Shown here: positions 32,655 to 43,890 of the stretch, in pieces
How the letters are laid out: each line of letters begins with the position of its first letter
Numbering within the stretch: position 1 is the stretch's first letter
DNA from: Aspidapion aeneum
Lineage: Eukaryota; Arthropoda; Insecta; Coleoptera; Brentidae
Reading direction: 5' to 3'
Length of the DNA: 64,000 bases
Assembly (NCBI GenBank): GCA_963576565.1
Contig: OY755047.1
Coordinates: 33,629,351-33,693,350 of the forward strand
Notes under the pieces: model-generated
Databases searched by the model: none
What the model saw: only the letters and a program-made list of their open reading frames with translations
What the model was told of the DNA's origin: nothing
Made by a program: the position numbers and the translations under genes

Positions 32655-34436
32655 ATGGCTATTTCTTTGAGTCGGTTGTCTGACATAAGGTACTTAGTCA
32701 AGGACGAGTTAATCTACGAATTAACATGGAGAGGCATAGCCATTGGATCGGTGGAAGAGATGAAGCAACAGCTCATACTGATTAGACAGAGAGAAAGGAC
32801 CGATGGAAGTATGAGATACCCTCCGTATCCCTTTAAATTTGGCCAGGATGCTTTTAGCTGCATGAAGAAGCTAGATAGTCTAGTACCGCTGGTAGAGAAG
32901 TTCTCTGGTACGAGTAAAGGGGGAGAGTTTAGAAAAATCGCTGTGAGGTTGGAACACGTGTTAGCCAGGATAAATAACATGAATCCGTCAAACTTTGAAG
33001 AAAGTCAAACAAAAGGCATACTGGTTGCGGAAACCTTGAGTTTGATTGGGAGGTTGCAGAGCCAAGCAACAAATTTATTAAGAGTTGGCATGAACTCAGA
33101 TGATGATGAAGCATCTGAAACCCAATCAACGAGTCGAAGCTCAGATCACTCGACAAATGTTGGCAACTTTCCCAGCCAGTCTCAACTACCACATCCACAG
33201 CACTCGAGCACACAACAGCCTACGAACCAACCGTCGGTCATTGCTCCAGTGCAAATGCAAGTGCTAGCGAACCCAACTCAAGCACCAATACAGGCACCAC
33301 CCCCAATGCTAATTTAGAATGATGGTGCATCAGCTTTTCATTACCAACAACCGTCTACCGTTCCTTTGAGTCTAGCTGCCCTCCAAAGTAGCATAGCACC
33401 AATTGCTCAGTCACGACCATTTTCATGTTCGTCGCCAGTATCAATGTCAAGTGATCCTGGTACCTTATATCACGTTGCACCTGTACCTCCGCATAAGTGG
33501 AACTTAAAGTTTACAGGCGAGAGGGGTACGATCTCCGTCACCGCATTTTTTGAGAGAGTGGACGAGTTAAGTCAGGCGAGAGGAGTCAGCAAAAAGGTTT
33601 TACTGAATTCGGGCATTGATCTTTTTGAAAAGTCAGCTTATACTTTTTACAAAGATGTTCGAAGAGAAGTCCATACGTGGGAACAGCTGGAACAGAGGTT
33701 CATGGCAGAATATCTTCCTTCTTCATATGGCGAGAAGCTATTGAAGGAGATTCAAAAACGTAAACAAGGCCCTGGAGAGTCTATAGGGACCTATATTGCT
33801 GTCATGAACACATATTTCCAAAGACTTGGCTGTCCTGTTTCCGAAGAGGCGAAATTAGCTATCGTCTTCAGAAATATCGCGGACATCTATAAAAATGGGT
33901 TAATTGCTACTGAGGTCAATAGCCTATCACATTTAAAGGATCTGTGTCGTAGAATAGACCAGAGATATGGTTTAGAAGAGGAGAATTTTACACCTAGGAG
34001 AAACCAATCAATCGAACCTGACTTGGCCTACGTTGACGTAGAGAGCGACAGTGACGATTTTTCAACAGGGGTTGATGCAATTCAAATATCAGGTGCCGGG
34101 ACATCGAACCAACAGAATTTAAATCATCCTGCTAATAGATTCGACAGAAATAGGCAGCAGCCAGCAAGCAATTTTGCTGCTAGGGCTGATAGAGATAGAC
34201 AGCAACCAGCTAGTGGTCAGTCTAGTGTAAATGACAGGGATGTACAACCACAGGGTGTTGGATCTGGTAGGGCGAACAGGGACGTTGTTTGTTACAGATG
34301 CAACCAAACAGGGCACATGGCAATCGGGTGCGCACTACCTAGAGGCAAACAGTGCTATTCGTGTGGTCAGGCAGGGGTTACAGTAAGAGAATGTCGTAAT
34401 TGTAATCGTCAGGGAAACGGACCCAGGCGTTCGTAG
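32655..34436 (+). CDS. gag: Ty3 Gag, interrupted by one in-frame TAG
   Basis: Structural polyprotein that forms the virus-like particle. ATG 32655 has a strong start context (CACCATGG). The frame runs 220 codons to TAG 33315..33317, then continues open in the same frame to TAG 34434..34436 (593 sense or stop codons before the end). The N-terminal part has a SAP-like segment (KDELIYELTWRGI); the region after the stop holds the capsid-type retrotransposon gag domain (about codons 278..437), then two Cys-His knuckles. The first is complete (Cys546, Cys549, His554, Cys559). The second has Val in place of the His (codon 575). The stop is either a recent inactivating mutation or read through. The -1 frameshift site to pol lies at 34412..34418. 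Confidence 0.88.
34412..34418 (+). promoter_or_regulatory. -1 ribosomal frameshift site G_GGA_AAC
   Basis: The heptamer GGGAAAC sits in the exact X_XXY_YYZ register of the gag frame (CAG GGA AAC), 16 bp before the gag stop. The pol frame is open from 34406, and a slip of one base back at the AAC enters it directly. G_GGA_AAC is an established slippery site in retroviruses. A downstream structure was not worked out. Confidence 0.8.
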
Positions 34437-37400
34437 GTGGTCGACCTTCGAGTCAGTCTGAACAAGCATCGACCGATAGGCTAACGTACGTCTTAGATTA
34501 TGTGATAATTCATGCTCGTAAAGATGACAGGCCTTATTTAGAGGTGGATGTGCTCAGAAATAAGTTATTAGGTTTGTTGGATTCCGGGGCTTCACGTACC
34601 TTTTTAGGGAATCATGGTTGGTCAATCATCGAGAGGTTTGGTTTTTCACTTGATACGACAAAGAAGACGAGTTGTATTTTGGCAAATGGTCAAAGCACGA
34701 GTAGTATTGGGACAGTGCAGCTTCCTATGCGAGTTCAGGATAAATTTAGGTTAATAGAGGTCGTCGTCGTTCCTGAATTGCCGCACACTTTGATTTTGGG
34801 ATTAGATTTTTGGATTTCGATGGGGATAGTACCGAACTTAAGTACTAATGAGTGGCACTTTGCCGATAATAAAGATGTGATTTGTTCTTTAGAAACACCA
34901 GACCAACAAACTACTCTTTCGCCTTATGAATCAGAACGACTAGAGGAATTGGTCGATAAATATAAGACTATTATGGGTGACTCACTAGGATGTACAGACA
35001 GGGTAGAGCATAAGATTACAACAGATGCAGCACCGATAAGACAACGTTCATATAAGGTCTCACCGGTCATTCAGAAACTTATTGATGACGAAATCGACGA
35101 AATGCTGAAAATGGATGTGATAGAACGTAGTAGTAGTTCATGGGCTTCACCAGTGGTAATGGTACAAAAGAAAAACACAAAGAAATATCGTTTCTGTGTA
35201 GACTACCGCAAATTGAACTCAGTGACGGCGCGTGATAGTTATCCTTTACCACTCGTATCCGAGACTCTTGACATATTGAAAGATGCTAAGTACTTGTCAA
35301 CTTTAGATATTAAGAGTGCTTATTGGCAAGTACCAATGGAAGAATCATCGAAGCCACTAACAGCATTCATCTGTCGACGAGGTCTCTTCCAATTTAAGCG
35401 GTTACCATTTGGTCTTCATAATGCACCTGCAACTTGGCAGAGACTCATAGATAGCATCATAGGAAACGATTTAGACCCCTACGTGTACGTATATCTCGAT
35501 GACCTCGTAATTGTCACACAGAGCTTTTCTGAACATCTTAGAATTCTTGAGGAAGTCCTACGAAGATTGCAGAATGCAAAGATAACGGTAAGTTGGGAGA
35601 AATGCCAACTGTGTAGGCCAGAAATGACTTATTTAGGTTTCGTAGTGGACCGTCGAGGCATCCGAGTTGACCCTAATAAAATTAGAGCCATGTTAGAGCT
35701 CCAGAGGCCAAGAACTGTCAGAGAAGTTCGTAGAGTTGTAGGTACAATATCCTGGTACACACGTTTCATAGAGAATTTTTCAGCGATAATAGCTCCGATT
35801 ATAGCTCTAACTAAGAAAAATCAAAAGTTCGATTGGACTCCAGACTGCGAAAAAGCATTTGTTAAGATTAAGGAACTTTTAGTGACTGCACCGATTCTTA
35901 CATGTCCAGATTATACCAAAGAATTTGTCATTCAAACAGACGCATGGGGATATGGAATAGGAGCATGTTTAACGCAGCCTTATCCTGAAGGAGACAAAGT
36001 CATATGCTATTTGAGTCGATCTTTGACTAAGCAAGAACGTGTTTACACGACCACCGAGCGAGAATGTTTGGCATTGGTTTGGGCGATAGAGAAGCTCCGG
36101 CCTTATATTGAGGGGATCTCATTTAAGGTCATAACAGATCATTTTAGTTTAAAATGGCTTCATAGCTTAAAAGAGCCCAGTGGAAGACTTGCTCGTTGGT
36201 CTGTAAAACTGCAGCAATATGATTTTGAAGTAATCCATCGGAAAGGGAAAGATTTAGTTGTCCCGGACATGTTGTCTCGTGCAGTACCTATGATTGATAC
36301 AATTTCGCAGTCCAGAGATGTTTCAACAGCAATTAAAGATCGATGGTACCAAAAGATGGTAAAGAGGGTCATAGAATCACCGTTAAAATTTATGAACTGG
36401 AGATACACTGATAATAAGTTGTATAAATATGTCAAACAAGAATACCCTCAACTTTCACCATCTAACGAATATTGGAAAGAGGTAGTCCCCAAAGATCATA
36501 GGCGTAGAATTATTGGAGAAGCTCACGATCCTCCTACCGCAGGACATATGGGTGTGTATAAAACCTTCCACAGACTGGCAGAAAAATATTATTGGCCAAA
36601 AATGCGCCAGGACGTGGCAACTTTTGTAAAGAAATGCTTTGTCTGTGCAGCTCATAAAGGTGATACACAAGGTGTATCTGATCAGATGATATCTCACCCA
36701 AAACCAACTCGTCCTTGGGAAATTATTTCGACTGATTTATGTGGACCTCTACCTCGTTCAACAAAGGGTAATTGCTGGATTCTCGTCGTTACGGACTATT
36801 TGAGTAAGTTTTCCTTAGTTTTTCCAATGCGAACAGCCCCTACTCAAGCTGTTGTTAAGCATCTTGAGGAGCAAGTATTTATGGTCTTCGGAGTGCCCCG
36901 TTTGATACTTTGTGATAATGGCCCTCAGTACAAAAGTAATGAGTTTAAGCGTTTTGCTGAGAGTTATCAGGTGAAAATTCAGTATAATCCGTATTATCAC
37001 CCCAGAGCAAATCCAACAGAAAGGACGAATCGCACGTTAAAAACCATGTTATGTTGTTATGTGAAAGACAACCACAGGAAGTGGGACGAACAAATACATA
37101 AACTTGCCTGCGCGATTCGTACTGCAACCCATGAGACAACCAGGATGTCTCCTTTCTTTGTTAATTTTGGTAGGAATATGTGTTCATCAGGTAAAGATTA
37201 CTCCAACCCAGTTTTGTTATCTGAAGAGAATGGTGTACAATCCGCAGCTGAAAGTAAGAACGAAGGTTTCCGGAAGCTCTATGCTGATGTTAAGAGAAGG
37301 TTAGAGGTGGCTGGAGAGAAAAACGTAGTTCAGTATAATTTGCGTACAAGGGTACCCAACTTTGCTGTGGGTCAGCGTGTTTGGAAGAAAAATTATGTTT

Positions 37401-37576
37401 TGTCAGATGCTGCGAAGTTTTTCTCGAAGAAGTTAGCACCGAAATTCGTTGGTCCTTATGTGATTAGGAATAAAATTTCTCCATGGATATTTGAGCTTCA
37501 GGAACCATCGGGTAAAGTACTGCCAGGGAGTTGGCATGCCAAAGAACTTAAGTCGGCAGCGGACCTCTCCGATTAA
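34418..37576 (+). CDS. pol: Ty3 Pol (protease, RT, RNase H, integrase)
   Basis: Made by -1 frameshifting from gag; about 1050 residues. Order: aspartic protease LLDSGASRTFL (DSG at 34580..34588); reverse transcriptase with CVDYRKLN, LDIKSAYWQVP and catalytic YLDD (35492..35503); RNase H with QTDAWGYGIGA (Asp at 35939), the TERECLAL Glu and TDHFSLKWL Asp; integrase zinc site (His at 36524, HMG His, CFVC cysteines from 36635); DDE core with Asp at 36734, Asp at 36914 and Glu at 37019; and a C-terminal GPYVIRNK (GPY/F) module. No chromodomain and no env. All catalytic residues are present and the frame is unbroken to TAA. The first non-overlapping in-frame start-like codon is GTG 34502, but the frame context favours entry by frameshift. 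Confidence 0.93.
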   Translation, partial: RTQAFVGGRPSSQSEQASTDRLTYVLDYVIIHARKDDRPYLEVDVLRNKLLGLLDSGASRTFLGNHGWSIIERFGFSLDTTKKTSCILANGQSTSSIGTVQLPMRVQDKFRLIEVVVVPELPHTLILGLDFWISMGIVPNLSTNEWHFADNKDVICSLETPDQQTTLSPYESERLEELVDKYKTIMGDSLGCTDRVEHKITTDAAPIRQRSYKVSPVIQKLIDDEIDEMLKMDVIERSSSSWASPVVMVQKKNTKKYRFCVDYRKLNSVTARDSYPLPLVSETLDILKDAKYLSTLDIKSAYWQVPMEESSKPLTAFICRRGLFQFKRLPFGLHNAPATWQRLIDSIIGNDLDPYVYVYLDDLVIVTQSFSEHLRILEEVLRRLQNAKITVSWEKCQLCRPEMTYLGFVVDRRGIRVDPNKIRAMLELQRPRTVREVRRVVGTISWYTRFIENFSAIIAPIIALTKKNQKFDWTPDCEKAFVKIKELLVTAPILTCPDYTKEFVIQTDAWGYGIGACLTQPYPEGDKVICYLSRSLTKQERVYTTTERECLALVWAIEKLRPYIEGISFKVITDHFSLKWLHSLKEPSGRLARWSVKLQQYDFEVIHRKGKDLVVPDMLSRAVPMIDTISQSRDVSTAIKDRWYQKMVKRVIESPLKFMNWRYTDNKLYKYVKQEYPQLSPSNEYWKEVVPKDHRRRIIGEAHDPPTAGHMGVYKTFHRLAEKYYWPKMRQDVATFVKKCFVCAAHKGDTQGVSDQMISHPKPTRPWEIISTDLCGPLPRSTKGNCWILVVTDYLSKFSLVFPMRTAPTQAVVKHLEEQVFMVFGVPRLILCDNGPQYKSNEFKRFAESYQVKIQYNPYYHPRANPTERTNRTLKTMLCCYVKDNHRKWDEQIHKLACAIRTATHETTRMSPFFVNFGRNMCSSGKDYSNPVLLSEENGVQSAAESKNEGFRKLYADVKRRLEVAGEKNVVQYNLRTRVPNFAVGQRVWKKNYVLSDAAKFFSKKLAPKFVGPYVIRNKISPWIFELQEPSGKVLPGSWHAKELKSAADLSD

Positions 37577-37600
37577 CCTTTTTAGGTTAATCGTCTTGAA

Positions 37601-37615
37601 GTTGGGGGGGGATTA
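37601..37615 (+). promoter_or_regulatory. Polypurine tract
   Basis: GTTGGGGGGGGATTA immediately precedes the TG of the right LTR. The run of G residues fits the RNase H-resistant primer for plus-strand DNA synthesis. Confidence 0.75.
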
Positions 37616-40600
37616 TGTAACGTGTCATTTTTACGTTTAAGACAACGTTACATATTTGTTTATTTAGGTAAATAATCAAGGCTCTTTGATTCGTCTTTCT
37701 GTACACAAAGTAAGGGTATTTTATAGAGCTAGGTTTGGAGGTTATATAGGGTCTAGGAAGTTACCTTAAAAGGAGGCATTCCATCGAATTACTGTGGACA
37801 CTACGCACATCGCATTATCTGGATATCGTAATTGGAATTTAAGATCACAGGCTTCGGGAAAATCACATAAAAATTTTGATTGTTTTGTTTTTATCTGTGG
37901 AATTTTGTGATTCTCTTGACGCTTATAAAGTTAAACAGCTGTTATGCTGGGGAATGGCGGCGTTGCCGCATCACAAATGGTTTCAGTAACAGGAAGGAAA
38001 CATTTAGATGAACATTTCATTCCCTTACGTTTATTTTCGAGGATATTGGAACATTCCGAACCTCACATCCTTCACGGATTAACTAGTTTTGATAGTACGA
38101 AAACATATTTGGGTTGACCAGTAACAACCGAGGCCCCGCCCCTTTGATATCTTTATTAATTTGATAGGGAAAGGATAAAATAAATACGAGTTATGCACTT
38201 TTGTAAATGGGAGATGGACGAGGGATAAAAACCAAGGCTGGGGGAATAGACGAAATCGTGTGGGTTGGCATCTGAACACTCTTGTGCCTTTTAGCAGTAG
38301 TTCAGTGTGTATTTTTAGGTTCAGGTTCAGAAACAACTTTATTAATGTAGAAATGTTTTACAAAAATGGCGTCAAACCATATGAATCTTAGAGAAAACAT
38401 TTATAAAGAGCAAAGGAAACTTGTGACTGAAACTGTAGCTAAAATACAACTAAATTCTACACTTAGTATAGCTTTACTCATATGGGAATTGGTTGAGTGT
38501 TCGAATATTCCTGGGTTTGCTGCATGCCCTGATCTCCAGTAATTGATTTTACAGTTGATGGTTTCAATGCTGAGCTTCTTCTAGTACGTCGGGTTATTCT
38601 TCTTCTACTTGATATGTTGGTGGGGGTCCGGTAGGCAAATGTTCGGTCAAATGTATGGAGGGTGTCTCGACGTCCTTGTTATAAAAATTTCAACCGTGGA
38701 AATAGATCCGACAACACCTCAAGGTGCGTTTTACGTACTTCCTATCCCCTTGGTCGGTGCTGCCCCCTATATACCTGTATAGAACTATTGCTGTATCTCC
38801 TCATTGGTTACTTTGAAAACCCCGGGTTTTTTCTTCCAGTCTTGCCACTGAAGGTAGAGATTTATTTTTGGCGGAAAAGTTTTTTTAAATAGGTTTGCAT
38901 CCTTTATTTGAATTTCACCGGGAAGATTAGGTGGTACTATTGCGTTTTACCGTCCCCACTCCCCACCAAATTTACAAAACGGTTTCCGGCCACTACATTA
39001 TTCTGGTATTCTCGACGAAGTGCTTTGTCTCTCTTTGCTAACGAATTTTGGCTGGGTCGGCAGCAGGCTCTGGGATCGCCATTGTTTTGGTTAGTGGCAC
39101 TGCAAAAAACTGCAGGTTCAGTCCCAGAGACTGTGAGGAGTGAGTCCGTCGTGTCTAGGCGTAATCTGGAGTGACGCTCGCACCCTTTTGAGGGGAATTT
39201 TAAGTCGGCCCACGCCATTTTGTACGGGGAAGAGCATTGGTAAGTTCGATTTTATTTTTTTTTTCATTTTTTTTATTAATTGAGGACTCTTCAAGATAAT
39301 ATTTGCCTCCCAAATTGTAATTATTTTTCGTGTGAAATGTACTTTTTTACACAAAAGACGTGGGGGATTTTTGGCGTTTTTATATTTTTCATTTAACCAC
39401 GTGTTGGATAAAAACTATATATTGGTTTTCTCCTTTGTCTACAGCCCGTCCATTCCACCGACAGATGTGCTGGACGCTGGTGGGAAGCCGGACGAGCCAG
39501 TTATAACCCTGGGAAAGGTACGTTAGTTTATTTTAGTTCATCTGCTTAAATCTGCTTTATTTTATTGAGTCGACATGGGGTTCTCGATTTAAGTTACTGT
39601 GTAGGGGAACTTCGTGCAAAATTGACGAATTCCAGGAAACTGAAACATTTCATTTTCCACAGGTTTCTACGCTCGGGCAAGCATCCCACAACCTTTCTAC
39701 GCTCGGGCAAGCATCCCACAACCTTTCTACGCTCGGGCAAGCATCCCACAACCTTTCTACGCTCGGGCAAAGAATCAGCAACATTTTCCACAACCAGTGT
39801 GGCCCTAGCGTGATGTGCTAAGCGGGCACTAGGGGAGGCGCGAGCAGAACGGGACCTGGAGTAGCAGAAGATGTCTGGTACAACACATCCAGGTTTACAA
39901 AATAAAACACATTTTTTATTTTAACAATATAATCAAGGACCAAGGTAGGAGCAAGCCTTAACTATAATTTTTTTTTCTCATATATAACTTTCACAATATA
40001 ATTTAGAAGTGATCTTTCCCTATATAATTTTGCACAGCTTAATTTTAACACTTCTTGTAAACGCAAGTTAACGGTATGACGTCATAACCACAATTTTGCG
40101 GTGTATTTACTAAGTTTTCCTTCATTTCATTTATTTAAGAGAATTTCTCTTGTGAAATTTGGATTGTCTTGCTACTTAGGCCCTGACTTGTTCCACTACA
40201 TTCCATTATTTTTTTTTATTTCATGTTTTTGGTAATACTCCAGTTTTACCTTTTAAAATAAACAAGATGAACTAATTTTTCTTGTGTTATTTGTACAACC
40301 CAATGACCAACTTTGCGGAGACAAAAGAGAGATGAGATTACATGTTTTAACGGTTTCTTTACACATTTTTACCTCATGGGGTGGATCTCGGACTGGGTTG
40401 CTGTCTGTCTCATTCTACCCAACGTAGAATGATGACAGCAGATATTTGGTCCGGATCTCCCCTATGACAGAATAATTTTGGAAGTATATCTTATTTTTAA
40501 CCATCATTTATACAACTGAGTCTCACACTACTGATTCAGATGTAGATAACTATGACCTGTTAAAGGAGTCCATCTACCTGTAAAGTGCTTCTAGTTTTGT

Positions 40601-40985
40601 CATCTCAATTCAATCTTTTAGAATTTTATTCTGTTTATTTTTTTGGTTATTCTTAATTACACAAATACTCTGGAAGCCTCGGAAGTAAGTAGAATTTCAT
40701 TGTTTGGCTGCAACGTTTGGGTTGAACTGTATTTTATTTAAGATCTTCTTTATAAAACATTGGTATTAAATAATGTGGCGCACTTAAAAGTTTCTTATTT
40801 CTGAACCCCCCCCTTCTCCACTGTATAAAAGTTACCGGGCATATCAATGTTTTACCTAGCTGGAAAATACAGTTCTGCTTCCAGATATTTGTTTAATTAT
40901 TCAGTGGGTTTCAGTGTCACAAAATGGTGGCGGCGACGTCTTTAAGCTGCCACAAATGTCACACAACTTTTTTTTTAAGGCCACA
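37616..40985 (+). repeat. 3' LTR of the Ty3 element (3370 bp)
   Basis: Near-identical to the 5' LTR, with the same exon-like unit (segment ends at 39239 and 39445, third segment from 39663, TAG 39806..39808) and the same tandem repeat (39665..39796). Differences seen include a CATTCTAC...GTAGAATG hairpin near 40411..40431 that is absent from the 5' LTR, and a small replacement near 38290. It ends CCACA before the TAAG duplication at 40986..40989. Confidence 0.93.
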
Positions 40986-42984
40986 TAAGCGGTAAATGTG
41001 ATCTGCCATGTACACAAAATAACTTTTAAAAGACTCCGTTAACAATATAAATATCAACTACCTTCCATTTTAATTTTGTTTTTATTTTTTTTAAGTACAT
41101 CTTGAAATACATCCCAAACCTAAATCAAACAAAATCTGTGCCAAGAATTATTAAGTGGCTTAGGAGAAAATTAATATCCTCTTAATCCAAAAGTCGACAT
41201 TATAAACAATTAAAATGAACAAGTCACGATTATTCACTATCTTGACATATAGTTTGGTTTTTAATTATGTTGGTTACATCACAACTACCTGATCCAGTTC
41301 TGGCATCCTCTACACTCGTGTTTCTTTTATACACATTAGATACTGCAAATATGTTTGAGTTCTAGGAAAAAACAACAGCAAAGACAGATGATTGGTTTTA
41401 TTAATTTATTTAATTCAGTTGAATTTTACTACACTATATACAACAATTTTGGGAAGTATTGTGTTACTAACTTCTATAATTTATTGACTAATATGATTGG
41501 CAATTTTAAACTTAAAAACGATTTCCAAGAGTTATTAAAATTGTTTAAAAATAAAAAAATATTTATTTCAAGAAAAGAGAGTTGTTATGTTCAATTTTCC
41601 ACAAAAAAAACATATTTATTTTAATAAATATATTGAAAATACCTTGTTAATATTATATAAGTCTAATTTCTAAACTGTTTTCCTTATATATCACCTGGTA
41701 TATGATTCTGAGACACTATCCATCGCTCAAATCCACTTCACTTCTGAAACACTTCTTTGACGTTTCAAGCGACTCCGACTTAGCGATTCCTAAAACCAAA
41801 TTTCTCGCAAATAATGTAATTTTGAAGTTTCGTTAGGTCGATATAAAGAATACAAAGTTGACGGCGATATATTTTTAGCTTTTGTCATAAATCTTAACCT
41901 AAAGGAGGTGTAAATTCAATTCCTTAATTTAGAAATCACGAATGCGTAACACAACGTAAATGATCTAAGTGTCCAAGCCATCCTCGCTGCATCTTATATA
42001 AAAATAGGGCAGCAAGCACAAGCAATACATCTGTGTAAGGGACTGGCTATCCTTGTCACGTAGATTTAAATTATATAATTTACACCTTATCTTTCACATC
42101 TGCGACTCCTTAATAAAGGAATTGAAGTTGTACACAGTGTATAGGTTGTCAAAATAAAATTAATTTTCTTTAGAATAGCCCAGTAAAAATGATAAAAAAT
42201 ACATTTTTATTACCTTATGAAACCATTGCAAGTTAAAATATATTTCTTCCAGGTCACGATTGTGGAAGGCTGAAGTAAACAAAACGTAGTGCCAATGAAC
42301 CCCCATAAGAAAAAAAAATCCACCACAAAAACAAAGCTATAAGAACTTAAAACTGAACTACTTGGGATTTGCACAAGTTATTGGAGGTTTTACTCCGCTG
42401 TCACCAAAGTTCCTAGACAATAGTAAAAGTAAAAGCAGCAAGGGGAAGACTGTGTTGAATGAGAAATAAACCATAAAGCCTTCTGGGATGAAATTGACTG
42501 CTTACTGCAAACCACTTGATGAACCTACAAAGGCTTGTCAGTAATTTTTGGCTTAAAAATTCCGCTGATTGACGCTTACGTCTGAAGGTGGGTAAAAACG
42601 CTAATCAGCATTTATTCTGGCCTGAAATACAGAAGTGCTGTCAGATCACGGACAGTTTCTCTTTGTTTGCAATCGATTTTTTCATCGATCGATCGATAAC
42701 AGATCGATACTCGCCTGCTCTTGTTCTAGTAAAAATACTGATATTTTTCTCACTATAGACGTGAGATGATATACAAAACGGTCGGATTATCTTCGCAAGA
42801 GTGTCACATTGACCAAGCAGTTGTTCTGAGGAGTCCCGTCCCATAAGGAAGAAACAGTTAAATGTCAACACTTATTAGGTGTCCATTAGATCTTGGACTG
42901 CCATGAGGATAAGCTTTCGAGCTACTCAGGGAAAAATATCAAAGAAACAAAAACTTCTATTTACTCGATTAGACACGAAAACTT
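40986..42984. other. Intron-like stretch upstream of the receptor exon
   Basis: Before the Ty3 insertion this joined directly to 23910, so it is probably intron of the receptor gene. No receptor exon or other gene was recognised on either strand. Confidence 0.5.
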
Positions 42985-43890
42985 GTTTGATTTTCTTTAA
43001 CTCTCTTAACCTACCTTTATTTCTTGGCAACTTCTTTAATTTTTTTTTATCATTTTCCATCGATGTCCTTTTTTCCATCAGTTTCTTTATTTCGTCTGAT
43101 ATATAATTTTTCTCTTTTTATCTTTTACTATTTTGGTCATAGCTCTTGTCAGCGTATCATTGATTTCATCAATATTTTCATTTTCATATCTTAAGTTTTG
43201 GGTTAGCTGTTCGTTTAGCCTTTCTTTGTATATAGCATTATTTTGTGTGTGGGTTGATTTCGGTCAAGTTTTTCATTGTTATTGTTATTTTTCTTTTCGT
43301 TTCGAAATTGCTGTCAATCCAGATTTTCATTTTTACCATCCTGTGATCACTGCCTATTATAAAACTGTTTAGGACTGTTACATATCTACCGATGTTGTTC
43401 TTAGTGGTCAGTATGTAATCAATCTCATTTTTTGTTACCCCATTTGGGCTGAGTCATGACCGGTTTCATTGTCCTTCTATAGAATGAATTCCTTGTATAA
43501 AGGTGTCCTTCCTCTAGGTAATTCATTAATGTTGTACCCTCTTTGGCCATATCCAAAATCGCCTATTTAAGTTTCTTCTACGTTCATTTTCCTACCTAAT
43601 TTGGCATTGAAATCTCCTGTTGTGTGTTGTGTAAGATGGGTTTTGTGTTCTTCCATAGCTTTTGAGATGCCTTCATAGAATGCTTCGATGTGCTCGTCAT
43701 CGTAGGTAGACGTTGGGGCTTATACTTGGATAACTTTAATTGATGTTCTTTTCATTTTGAGTGTTTATAATTTGGACGTGTTTACTTACGGCTTTATTTA
43801 TTATGAACCCTTTTTGAAAGTTGCTATCCTCGTTATCTTTATAGTATACTAGATCGCCGGATTTAGTTTTATTTGGTTTTCTGATTTTCA
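42985..43890 (-). pseudogene. RTE-like LINE fragment (endonuclease end)
   Basis: In reverse complement this segment matches the region around 60935..61330 of the LINE at the right end of the window; for example the stretch near 43140..43210 mirrors 61061..61130. Conceptual translation gives pieces of the APE-type endonuclease end (GDLVYYKDNEDSNFQKGF and TGSDHR-like remnants), with many stops. It is a dead 5' fragment of the same family. Confidence 0.7.

Larger units (their letters stand above)
23911..40985 (+). mobile_element. Giant Ty3/Gypsy LTR retrotransposon (17,075 bp)
   Basis: Bounded by two LTRs of 3342 bp (23911..27252) and 3370 bp (37616..40985), each starting TGTAACG and ending CCACA, with a TAAG duplication on both sides. 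Internal parts in order: a TGGCGCCC primer binding site directly after the left LTR, a 5.4-kb T-rich leader, gag, pol in the -1 frame, and a G-rich polypurine tract before the right LTR. By eye the LTRs differ by about a dozen or so substitutions plus a few short indels (around 0.4 to 0.5%), so the insertion is fairly recent. Very long LTRs are known in the insect elements Woot and Ulysses; assignment to that group is an inference. There is no envelope-like frame. It lies antisense within the presumed receptor intron. Confidence 0.94.
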
